From: Ruminiclostridium sp.
GTDB taxonomy: Bacteria; Bacillota_A; Clostridia; Oscillospirales; Oscillospiraceae
DNA: 7,528 nt
Direction of reading: 5' to 3'
NCBI GenBank assembly: GCA_017521345.1
Contig: JAFXCU010000184.1
Coordinates: forward strand, 1-7,528
Positions 1 through 7,200 of the stretch are shown one piece after another. The notes beneath the pieces were generated by a model that did not search any database, was not told where the DNA came from, and saw nothing but the letters and a program-made list of their open reading frames with translations. Position 1 is the first letter of the stretch; every line of letters begins with the position of its first letter. Position numbers and translations under genes: made by a program.

Positions 1-47
1 ACGATGCGGCAAGAAGAACTGGATATGTGCCGCAATATAGCATCACC

Positions 48-233
48 TCAGGCTGCATCAAAGCTGAGGGAGACCACCTTGTGGTCCCGCTGGACGCAGT
101 AGATGGGCAGCTGCCGCTGGGCGGCGGCGGTGGTCACGTAGCTGGGTAGGTTGGTCAGCAGGCACAGGGCCACGGCGGCTAAAATTGCCCCGGGGATGGC
201 CAGGTATCGTTTGCGGAACAGAAACAGCTTCAT
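48..233 (-). pseudogene. Broken N-terminal part of a PdaB-like polysaccharide deacetylase
   Basis: The frame encodes 61 residues from an ATG at 233, preceded by the ribosome binding site AAAGGA about 10 bases upstream. An upstream in-frame ATG at 290 lacks this support. Residues 1-10 are basic, about 11-28 form a membrane anchor or signal segment, and the C-terminal end reads VVSLSFDAA. This is the first conserved motif of the NodB-type deacetylase domain in spore-associated PdaB-like proteins, where SFDAAWG is usual. Here the tryptophan position is TGA, so the protein ends before the metal-binding and catalytic residues that follow in the family. After the stop only 47 bases remain. In this frame they do not continue convincingly, while another frame gives a weak IQFFL string, suggesting extra indels. 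The gene lies about 110 bases behind the two-component pair on the same strand. A sequencing or assembly error near a contig end is a real alternative to a true pseudogene. The intact family removes acetyl groups from cell-wall sugars outside the membrane. Confidence 0.55.
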
Positions 234-273
234 AATAATCCCGTCCTTTCTCTTGGGAAAGCCTATGCAGGGG

Positions 274-294
274 GCAAAACCGCCATGCAAAACC
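274..294. repeat. Two 8-base direct repeats upstream of the deacetylase fragment
   Basis: GCAAAACC occurs at 274-281 and again at 287-294, a 13-base period, in the short gap between the response regulator gene and the deacetylase start. The repeat lies 41-61 bases upstream of the deacetylase ATG, where a regulator could bind, but it may be chance. Confidence 0.25.
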
Positions 295-301
295 CAGCGA
301 A

Positions 302-316
302 AAAGGACGGGCCTTT
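302..316 (-). terminator. Weak hairpin after the response regulator gene
   Basis: On the minus strand, about 29 bases past the regulator's TAA stop, AAAGG and CCTTT can pair around a 5-base loop and are followed by two more T residues (five T in a row in total). The 5-bp stem is short and AT-rich at its base, so it would be at best a leaky terminator between the regulator and the deacetylase fragment. Confidence 0.2.
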
Positions 317-344
317 CTGTGATGTGTGTGAAAAGTTGATCGTG

Positions 345-1157
345 TTACTGACCGGGAGGGGAGTCCTTCAGCTGCTCCAGATAACCCACAATGAATTCTG
401 CCCAGGAGTATTGGGCCATGAATTCTCCGGAGTAGGAATTGATCGCACTGACATCATACTCCAGAAAACGATAATAGTCACAGTCTACCAGGTCAGGGAT
501 CAGAGCGATGCTGTTGTAGGTCTTGTGGATCATCTCGTCAGCGTTGTGTGCCTTCAGGGTGCGGAGCATAGAGGACAGGATCTTCTGAATATAGACCTGC
601 CGCTTCCGGTCATATACACCGTCATCGAACAGGACGGTGCTGAGCTCCCGGGAGGTGCAGGAGGTACCGTTTCGATACACCAGATAGGCCAGAACTTCCT
701 TGGCCTTGGAGCGCTCAAAATGGATGGGGGTGCCATCCGGTGAAAGAACGTCGAAGTTGCCGAAACAGCGGATCCGGACTTTCCCGGATGGAACAAGGGC
801 GAGAGGATAGCGTAAGTCGGATACCTCTCGCAGGATCTTCTCTTTGGTCACGGGCTTGAGGATGTACCCGCTGGCGTGAAGGGACATGGCGTCGCCAGTG
901 TAGGAGTCATAGCCGGTGACAAAGATGATGTTGAGCTTGGGATAGCGATCCTTTGCCTGTTTGGCGATCTCTACGCCGCTGGCACCCCGCAGGTGAATGT
1001 CCAGAAAGGCAATGTCGCAGGGGGTTTCCGAGAGGAAGGTAAGGGCCTCTTTGTATTTTTGGAAGGAATGAAGTTCCGCATGGGGGCAGGCATCCAGTAT
1101 GGCCTGGGAGAGCATTTCCAGGGCCAGAGGCTCGTCGTCTACGGCCAGGATCTTCAC
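345..1157 (-). CDS. Response regulator with receiver and SARP-like winged-helix domain
   Basis: The GTG start at 1157 is chosen because AAAGGAGG lies 9 bases before it and the protein then begins directly with KILAVDDEP; an upstream ATG at 1241 lies inside the kinase gene. The 270-residue product has a CheY-like receiver (about 1-115): acidic pair D7-D8, phospho-acceptor D53 in FLDIHL, T81 and K101 in LKPV, all as expected for an active receiver. Residues about 127-235 form an OmpR/SARP-like winged-helix DNA-binding domain, starting with the typical F-G-x-F and F-x-R-S-K-A-K-E strings. The last 35 residues (GEFMAQYSWAEF) resemble the start of a bacterial transcriptional activator (BTAD) region but end early, so the full SARP activator domain is absent. 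The gene overlaps the kinase stop by 4 bases (GTGA), implying coupled translation and a cognate pair. It should be phosphorylated by the kinase and control transcription; its targets are unknown, with the divergent surface operon as one candidate. Confidence 0.9.
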   Translation of the reverse strand: MKILAVDDEPLALEMLSQAILDACPHAELHSFQKYKEALTFLSETPCDIAFLDIHLRGASGVEIAKQAKDRYPKLNIIFVTGYDSYTGDAMSLHASGYILKPVTKEKILREVSDLRYPLALVPSGKVRIRCFGNFDVLSPDGTPIHFERSKAKEVLAYLVYRNGTSCTSRELSTVLFDDGVYDRKRQVYIQKILSSMLRTLKAHNADEMIHKTYNSIALIPDLVDCDYYRFLEYDVSAINSYSGEFMAQYSWAEFIVGYLEQLKDSPPGQ

Positions 1158-2902
1158 GGTAAAACGCCTCCTTTGGGAATGGTGATGGTGGAAATGGTCC
1201 CGATACCGGGGGTGCTTTCGATGGTCAGAGAGCCGCCGCACAGGATCTGCAGTCTGTTTCTGGCGTTGGCAATGCCGATGTGCTGACGGGGGTCCTTTTG
1301 TTGGGCGATGGAGTCAAAACCGATGCCGTCATCCTGGATGATGACCCGATAGCAGGTCTCATCCTCCTCGGTGGTAATGGAGATGGTCCCGCCGTCCTCC
1401 TTTTCGCCGATGCCATGCTTGACGGCGTTTTCCACCAGGGGCTGAACGGCCAGAGGCGGAAGGCGGAAGTCGGCGCAGGAAATGTGATAGTAGATCTGAA
1501 GCTGGTCTCCGAAGCGGAGCTTCTCCAGAAAGATATACATTTTAATATGGTCCAGCTCCTGCTGGAAGGGGATCAGCCTGGTTTCCTGCAGAGAGTTCAT
1601 GTTGCCCCGCAGATAGTCGGCAAAGGTGATGGTGGCCTCCTTGGCCAGGGTGGCGTCTTTGCCGCAGAGCTGGGCAATGGCAGTGAGGGAGTTGTACAGG
1701 AAGTGGGGCTGGATCTGGGAGAGCATGACGGCGATGCGGTTCTCGTTGATGAGGGCATCCTGCTTCCGCAGGTGGACTTCAACCTCTCGTCGGTACTCCA
1801 GGATGGTGTCGGTGCCCAGCAGGAAAATGTAGAGGAGGAAGGCCAGCAGGGAGAAGGAGATCCATGGGGAGTCTCCTGTGAAATGGAAAACCACCAGATC
1901 CAACAGGACACCTGCGATGAGGATCACAGGCAGTCCTTTGGGGCCGGCCTCGGGTGAGTGCTTTCTGTCGTGGGCCACACAGAGGACGATGACTGCTGCA
2001 CAGAAGATGACAACTGCATGGGAGAGATGGAGCATCTCCCGCAGTTCCAGAAGGCCGGAGAAGTGGAGGAGCAGCTGAACCAGGCAGGAGACCAGGGTGA
2101 GGAGCCAGATAGAAAACAGGGGTCGGTCATATTTGCCCTTGGTTCGGATCTGCAAGGCGGCGATCAGAGGCAGGGGACCCAGCAGCAGGATGAAATCTGC
2201 CAGATAAAAGAGAAATGTGGAAAGCTCTGGGTGAAGAAGAACGGTAGTCCGGTTGTCTGCAACGCTCCAGAGGCCCAGCAAGGCGGAGAAAAGCCCCAGG
2301 GACAGCAGGTAGCCGCTGGATTTCCGGAGGAAAAGGCGATAGAGATCATAGCCAATAAAGGACAGTCCGGATACGATAGCAACCAGACTCAAAATCCGAT
2401 CCGGCGCATCACGGTGCATTTGGTGAAGGATGATGTCAGCCTTGGTTCCAAGGTAGAATAGGGGGTCCTTGTGCAGAAAACTTTGGTATACAGGGGTGAT
2501 CTCTACCGTGATGGTCTTGCCGACATCGTCAGCTTCGAACCGGGTGAACAGCCAAATGCTGCCGATGGTGTCTGTGAAGCGGTTTTCCGGAGCCTTGGTC
2601 ACCTCTTCCCGAAGGACGCCGTCTATATACACGGCGCCATACTGGTGGACCAGGAAAATGGCCAGAACGGGGTCTTCGGGACCGATGGTCCAGGTATACT
2701 GGTCGACCACCCCCAGGGGGGTGTTATCCCGGGGAATGGACTGGTGGCTGTATGCGGTGTGGCGGAAGACATTCTGCTCCAGGGATGGTTGGGTGCTTTC
2801 GTTGTTTGGGACTGCCGCAAGGTAGAGCAGGATCCCGAACAGGGTGACGATAGCCAGAAAGGCTGGGGGAAAGGCGTGTTTGCTCGGTGTTGATTTCTTC
2901 AT
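1154..2902 (-). CDS. LytS/YesM-class membrane sensor histidine kinase with seven-membrane-segment sensor
   Basis: The 582-residue protein starts at the ATG at 2902 (MKKSTPSKH). A longer frame begins at 2971, but the best -10 box (2936-2941) would then lie inside it. The upstream site GGAAGCAGG is only moderate. Residues 12-30 are a first membrane segment, and about 40-165 an outer, beta-rich domain resembling the extracellular domains of 7TMR-DISM sensors. About 168-364 contain seven hydrophobic segments. The cytoplasmic part has a short coiled linker (about 368-392), the LytS-type phospho-acceptor motif QPHFLYNSL with H400, the N box PLVENAVKHG (N492), the G1 box DDGIGFD (524-530), and a C-terminal GIG turn (566-568). 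All catalytic motifs are intact. The protein should autophosphorylate on H400 in response to an outside ligand, perhaps a sugar or cell-wall fragment (ligand class is inference), and pass phosphate to D53 of the regulator encoded directly after it. Confidence 0.9.
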   Translation of the reverse strand: MKKSTPSKHAFPPAFLAIVTLFGILLYLAAVPNNESTQPSLEQNVFRHTAYSHQSIPRDNTPLGVVDQYTWTIGPEDPVLAIFLVHQYGAVYIDGVLREEVTKAPENRFTDTIGSIWLFTRFEADDVGKTITVEITPVYQSFLHKDPLFYLGTKADIILHQMHRDAPDRILSLVAIVSGLSFIGYDLYRLFLRKSSGYLLSLGLFSALLGLWSVADNRTTVLLHPELSTFLFYLADFILLLGPLPLIAALQIRTKGKYDRPLFSIWLLTLVSCLVQLLLHFSGLLELREMLHLSHAVVIFCAAVIVLCVAHDRKHSPEAGPKGLPVILIAGVLLDLVVFHFTGDSPWISFSLLAFLLYIFLLGTDTILEYRREVEVHLRKQDALINENRIAVMLSQIQPHFLYNSLTAIAQLCGKDATLAKEATITFADYLRGNMNSLQETRLIPFQQELDHIKMYIFLEKLRFGDQLQIYYHISCADFRLPPLAVQPLVENAVKHGIGEKEDGGTISITTEEDETCYRVIIQDDGIGFDSIAQQKDPRQHIGIANARNRLQILCGGSLTIESTPGIGTISTITIPKGGVLP

Positions 2903-2935
2903 GGCAGAGACCTGCTTCCAATGAAAGATACCTTC

Positions 2936-2941
2936 ATTATA
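2936..2941 (-). promoter_or_regulatory. -10 box of the kinase-regulator operon
   Basis: The minus strand carries a perfect TATAAT, preceded by TG, which puts the transcript start about 26 bases before the kinase ATG. The hexamer 17 bases upstream (TAGTAA) is a poor -35 box, so an activator may be needed, although none is shown by the sequence. Confidence 0.55.
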
Positions 2942-2995
2942 CAGGAAAAGAACGAATATTACTATAGGCAAAATCTTTTGCAGAAACAGGGGGAT

Positions 2996-3041
2996 TTGTC
3001 ATCATCTTGTCATATTCTGTGTGCTATCATAAAACTGTCAT
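2996..3041 (+). promoter_or_regulatory. Two PHO-box-like direct-repeat pairs before the surface operon
   Basis: Four related 7-base units lie in tandem: TTGTCAT at 2996 and 3007, CTATCAT at 3024 and CTGTCAT at 3035. Within each pair the period is 11 bases. The second pair, CTATCATAAAACTGTCAT, differs at one base from the textbook E. coli PhoB binding pattern CTGTCATAAAACTGTCAT. A TCTAAA -10-like hexamer begins at 3052, 10 bases after the second pair, which is the spacing seen at PhoB-activated promoters lacking a -35 box; TATACA at 3044 is an alternative. The coiled-coil gene starts at 3108. Winged-helix activators of the PhoB/OmpR/SARP type bind such 11-base-period repeats, so either a PhoB homologue elsewhere in the genome or the regulator at 345-1157 could act here. 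Which protein binds is inference. Confidence 0.5.
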
Positions 3042-3107
3042 ACTATACATTTCTAAATGCAGCAGAGCTATTGCCGGCATTTTTTCTTTGAAACAGGAGG
3101 AACCAAC

Positions 3108-3593
3108 ATGACCGATGAAGAACTGAGAAAGCTGAAACGAGGAGACCTTCTGGAGCTTCTGGTGGAGCAGGGAAGAGAACTGGATGACCTGCAGCTCCGG
3201 CTCCATACAGCGGAAAAGGCCCTGGAGGATCGCCGCATCCAGCTGGATGAGGCCGGGAGTATCGCCCAGGCAGCCCTGCAGCTCAACGGGGTGTTTGAGG
3301 CAGCCCAGACGGCAGCCGACCAGTACCTGGAGAGCGTGCGCCAGCAGAGCCGGGACGTAGAGGCCCTCTGCGCCCGGATGGAAGTGGAGGCTCGGGAGAA
3401 GGCCGACCGGATCGTGGCTGAGGCGGAAGCCAAGAGCGCTGCCATGGTGGCCCAGGCCGAGCAGGAGACCCGGGAGTTCTGGGACATGGTGTCCCGTCGG
3501 CTGGAGGATTTCTACAACGAACACGCCGGCCTGCGGGAGCTGCTGGCCCTGGATAAGCTGACGGTCCCTGCTGCCGGGAATGCGGATGAGTAA
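3108..3593 (+). CDS. Small coiled-coil protein, DivIVA-like in style
   Basis: The start at 3108 has a near-ideal AGGAGG 7 bases before it; a further in-frame ATG at 3057 has none. The 161-residue product has no signal peptide or membrane segment and should be cytoplasmic. Residues about 1-20 (MTDEELRKLKRGDLLELLVE) look like a short conserved head. About 12-49 are predicted coiled coil, 49-74 an Ala/Gln-rich helix (SIAQAALQLNGVFEAAQTAA), and 75-135 a long charged, Ala-rich helix similar in style to the C-terminal half of DivIVA or the b subunit of ATP synthase. No catalytic motif is visible. It is the first gene of the plus-strand operon and overlaps the signal peptidase gene by 8 bases, so the two are probably made together. 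It could be a scaffold that localises secretion or assembly of the surface protein, but that is a guess from context; no specific family could be assigned with confidence. Confidence 0.8.
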   Translation: MTDEELRKLKRGDLLELLVEQGRELDDLQLRLHTAEKALEDRRIQLDEAGSIAQAALQLNGVFEAAQTAADQYLESVRQQSRDVEALCARMEVEAREKADRIVAEAEAKSAAMVAQAEQETREFWDMVSRRLEDFYNEHAGLRELLALDKLTVPAAGNADE

Positions 3594-4176
3594 GCAGCCC
3601 CGCAGTCTGGAAGACAGACCGAGCCTTGCCCAGCTGGAGGCAGAACTGAGCCGGGAGAAGTACCGCAGCCGATATAACAAGGTCCTGCGCTCCACCATCT
3701 ATGCTCTGGTGGTGGTGGCGGCGGCGGCCGTGCTGGTGGCCACCCTGTGGATGCCGGTGCTGCAGATCTACGGCTCCTCCATGACCCCGGCGCTGGAGGA
3801 TGGGCAGATCGTCCTTTCGGTGAAGGACCCCACCCTGGAAACGGGAGATGTGGTGGCCTTCTACTATAACAACAAAGTGCTGGTGAAACGGGTCATCGGC
3901 ACAGAGGGCGATTGGGTCACCATTGAAAAGAACGGTGATGTGATCGTCAACGGCCAGATTTTGGAGGAGCCCTATCTGGCGGAGAAGGCCTACGGAGATG
4001 TGACCATTGACCTGCCCTGTCAGGTGCAGGAGAAAACCATGTTTGTCATGGGGGACCACCGGAGCGTATCGGTGGACTCACGAAACCGGGCTGTAGGCTG
4101 TGTGGATGAGGACCAGATCGTGGGCAAGATCGTCTTTTGCGTCTGGCCCCTGAGATCCTTTGGTCCCATGAACTGA
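3586..4176 (+). CDS. lepB: Type I signal peptidase
   Basis: The ATG at 3586 (MSKQPRSL) is preferred because GGGA sits 6 bases before it; the ATG at 3580 would leave no spacing. The product has 196 residues. About 33-56 form one membrane anchor, followed by the catalytic domain outside the cell. Motifs are intact: YGSSMTP with nucleophile S65, VLVKRVIGTEGD with general base K101, and a C-terminal box at 156-166. That box reads GDHRSVSVDSR, where GDNR-x2-S-x-DSR is usual, so the conserved Asn is His. The enzyme cleaves signal peptides from exported proteins at the outer membrane face. The anchor is preceded by a charged cytoplasmic stretch of about 30 residues that is longer than in minimal Gram-positive peptidases. 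Its position directly before a giant surface protein recalls pilus islands of streptococci, where a dedicated signal peptidase accompanies the structural proteins. A dedicated role here is inferred from position. Confidence 0.93.
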   Translation: MSKQPRSLEDRPSLAQLEAELSREKYRSRYNKVLRSTIYALVVVAAAAVLVATLWMPVLQIYGSSMTPALEDGQIVLSVKDPTLETGDVVAFYYNNKVLVKRVIGTEGDWVTIEKNGDVIVNGQILEEPYLAEKAYGDVTIDLPCQVQEKTMFVMGDHRSVSVDSRNRAVGCVDEDQIVGKIVFCVWPLRSFGPMN

Positions 4177-4179
4177 AAA

Positions 4180-4202
4180 ATGTGAACAGGGCCTGTTCAC
4201 AT
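4180..4202 (-). terminator. Perfect inverted repeat shaped like a leftward terminator
   Basis: Arms ATGTGAACAGG (4180-4190) and CCTGTTCACAT (4192-4202) are perfect complements around a single G; as RNA this would give about 9 bp with a 5-base loop. On the minus strand the stem is followed by TTTT, completing a run of five T with the stem's last base, as in intrinsic terminators. On the plus strand no T run follows, so it should not stop the operon. It begins 3 bases after the peptidase stop. It could instead be a protein operator, an RNA-processing site or a transcript-stabilising hairpin. Confidence 0.45.
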
Positions 4203-4223
4203 GGTCCCCTACCAGCGGACCAT
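4201..4223 (+). repeat. Second inverted repeat in the surface-gene leader
   Basis: ATGGTCC (4201-4207) pairs with GGACCAT (4217-4223) around a 9-base loop, directly abutting the first inverted repeat and sharing two bases with it. The left-arm string TGGTCCC also occurs at 4161-4167 inside the end of the peptidase gene, so GGACCA could pair with either copy. It lies 33 bases before the surface-protein ATG and may shape mRNA folding or processing. Confidence 0.35.
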
Positions 4224-4255
4224 GATACTGACCTCATAGGAAAGGAGGCGGGAGG

Positions 4256-7200
4256 ATGGAACACGGATTGCTGTCACGAGCAATAGAATATATCAATCGA
4301 CAACGACAGAAAAGACGCTGGCAGAAGGCCGTGACGGCCATGGCAGCTGTGGTGGTTTTCTGCACCACCTATGCCCTGATCCTCCCGGCCATCACCCTGG
4401 AGAACCGGGTCTTCTGCGGACAGGAGGCCCACCTTCACGATGGGGACTGCTATGGGCAGGTCCTGATCTGTGAGCTTCCTGAGGCGAAGGCCCATACCCA
4501 TACGGATGGGTGCTACCAGACGGACAGCACGCTGGTCTGCACCCTGTCCGAGTCCGCCGGGCACACCCACACGGATGCCTGCCGGGCCACTGAGACCCAC
4601 CTCACCTGCACCAGCACCGAGGAGGGACACCAGCACGGGGATGGATGCTACACGACGACAACGGAGGTCGTCTGCGGCCTGGAGGAGTCCGCCGGGCATA
4701 CCCATGGGGAGGCCTGCTGGCAGCACACCAAGACGTTAATCTGTACCCAGAGCACCGAGGTTCCCGAGGGCGGGCACATCCACGGTGAAGCCTGCTATGG
4801 ACCCAGCCAGGAGCCCACCTGCGGCATGACCGAGCATGAGCACGAGGATGCCTGCTATGTGGACCTGGAAGCAGACCGGGAGACGGCGGCCCAGTGGGAG
4901 CGGACCTTCTCTGACGTGGAGCTTACGGGAGAGTTCCCGGCGGATGTCCTGGCCATTGCCGAGACCCAGCTGGGCTACACCGAGAGCAAAGACAACTACA
5001 TCAAGAATGACGAGGGCAGAAAACTGGGCTACAGCCGATACGGCGCCTGGTACGGAGACCCCTACGGCGACTGGTGCGCCATGTTCGTCTCCTTCTGCCT
5101 GCACTATGCGGAGGTTCCCGACGAGGCCTTCCCCCTGGAGGCCAACTGCCAGCGGTGGATCCTGGAACTGTCCCAGCGGGACCTGTACCGGACCGCCGGG
5201 ACCTATACACCCGAAGCCGGCGACCTGATCTTCTTCAACTGGGACGAGCAGCCGGATTCGGACCATGTGGGCCTGGTGAAGGAGGTCGCCCTGGATCGGG
5301 CGGGGGAACCCGTTCGAATCGAGACCATCGAGGGCAACTGCTCCAATCAGGTCAAGACCAGGACCTATTCTTTGGATGACAGATCCATCATGGGCTACGG
5401 CGAACTGCCGGAGGGGGAAGAGGAGACGGAAGAACCTCTTGGACCCGAGGAGCCTGAAGGGCCTGTAAATCCGGAGAATGGGGCTATCGTGGAGGAAGAA
5501 CACTCGGACGATGGATTTGTCTCCTGGGAGACCCTGTTGGAGGCGGTGAAGGAGGCGGACATTTCCAACGGGCCGGTGGTTTATATTTTCGGCCGGAACA
5601 AAGAGGAGGTGCCTGCTGCAATCTCCGAGGGCGAACAGCGGACCCGTGGTGTCATGATGTTTGCGGCAAGAGAAACCAATGTCACCGATTTGAAAACATA
5701 CCTTAACAATCATGGGGGCAGTTACTTCTATACGCTGACAGACACAAACAATGAGGAATTGCCCAAAGATAATGCCGGGAATTATATTGTCACGGAGGGA
5801 ACTACCTATAGACTGACGCTGTCGATCACCTCTCCGGATGGTTTTTTGCCTGGGACCTATCAGTACCAGCTTCCGGAAGGACTTACCGTTGATGGTGGTA
5901 CCGGTATTTTCCGAATCAATGGGGAAGAAGTTGGTACCTGGACGGTTGCCGACGATGGATTGATGATGCTCGTGTTCAATCAGAACATGGACAGTAAAAC
6001 TCAGGTCACCATCAGCGCCATGATGGGTGCTGCGTTCCATGGGATCGATCAAACGATTCCTTTTGACGGAACTATTTCGGTGGTGGTAAAGCCTCCGCCG
6101 GTGCTGACCGATCCAACCAAGCTCAATAAGTGGGGCTATCAGGGCGATGGTTCTGAAGACAGCCCTGATCCCGGGAAAATCTATTGGACCATAGAGCTGA
6201 TCGGCGGGAAGGATTCTCAAATCCCGGGCAGTACCATTACCGATGCATTTGTCACACAGAACCAATCATATACCCAGTCTGATCTGGATGGAGGCCTTAC
6301 CTTTATGGCTTCTCAGCGGGACCCTGCTACTGGTGTTGAGATTGGCTGGCATGAATGGAATGTTTCCTTTGATGATGTGACATGGAATGAGGATGGTTCC
6401 TGGAGTTATAAGATCCCGGAGATCGTGACCACCTGTAGATGGTGTAAGGATCTGCATCTTGGCAATGAAGGTTGGTATTATTGGGTCAAATATAGTGTTA
6501 CCCCCGACCGGACGAATGAGGTGGGCAGTGTTGCCTATGAAAATCGTGTTACCTTTGAAGGCCAGAGTGTGTATGGTTGGTCCTCTATGATGCATGGTCA
6601 GTCAACGGCCGAAATTGTGAAAGAGGGCGTATTCCGGGGAGATGCTGAAAATGGATCGTTTGTATGGGATCTGAATCTGACCGTTCCCGGAAGACAGCCT
6701 GGAAATAAGGGCGACTATTTCTGGTATCTCTGGGATTCCATGAAAATCAAAGATGACAACGATAATGAGATCTATGTTCACAATGACCTGGATCTTGCCG
6801 TTGTTACAGCCACCTGGAATGGTCAAAGATACCAAGTGCCGAAAGTAGAGGAGGCCACAGGAAATGAGCCGTTTGCCTGGCGCAATTCCTGGTCCAGCGA
6901 CCATAATGACGGCATTTATAACGGCAGAGAGATTGAGCTTCTTCACCGCTGCGACTGTACCGCTGAAAGTTGTCCGAATTGGAATGAAGAAGGGTATTCA
7001 TGCAACAGTGTATATTGGTATGTACGGCCCGAATCTGGATGGGGCCCCTCTGACTACTGCCATTGCTGGACGGTAGAGGGGGAAACCAACTTTACCTTTA
7101 CCTATGAGACTGACGATCCAGAGATCCTTGCGCAATACGGTGGAACGGGCAGTACGATCCGGAACGCTGCTACCCTGCAAAACAAAGTCAAGGGTCCTGA

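Noticed and set aside
48..50. TGA read as tryptophan (alternative genetic code) in the deacetylase
   Set aside because: Other tryptophans in the window use TGG, and the kinase and peptidase genes end in TGA at sensible places, so TGA acts as a stop.
1280..2461. Long plus-strand frames opposite the sensor kinase
   Set aside because: The minus-strand frame carries all kinase motifs (H400, N and G boxes); the opposite frames are by-products of GC-rich codon bias.
2903..2971. Longer kinase N-terminus starting at 2971
   Set aside because: The best -10 box lies inside this stretch and the ATG at 2902 begins a normal basic, then hydrophobic N-terminus.
3283..4059. A 258-codon minus-strand frame opposite the coiled-coil and peptidase genes
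   Set aside because: The plus-strand frames have proper ribosome binding sites and, for the peptidase, catalytic motifs; the opposite product is rich in Pro/Arg/His and matches nothing.
4181..4201. CRP-type operator, because of TGTGA and TCACA ends
   Set aside because: The CRP pattern needs 6 bases between the halves; here there are 11, and the stem plus T run on one strand fits a hairpin better.
4196..4229. A separate promoter for the surface gene (TTCACA with GATACT)
   Set aside because: The spacing is about 22 bases, too long for a normal sigma-70-type promoter.
4415..4855. CRISPR-like or DNA-level tandem array
   Set aside because: The periodicity is in the protein; the DNA copies differ and stay in frame with no separate spacers.
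4736..6265. A 509-codon open frame on the minus strand
   Set aside because: It is antisense to the CHAP and adhesin region, whose plus-strand frame has clear motifs; the minus-strand translation is low-complexity, rich in His/Arg/Gly, with no family motif and no ribosome binding site noted.
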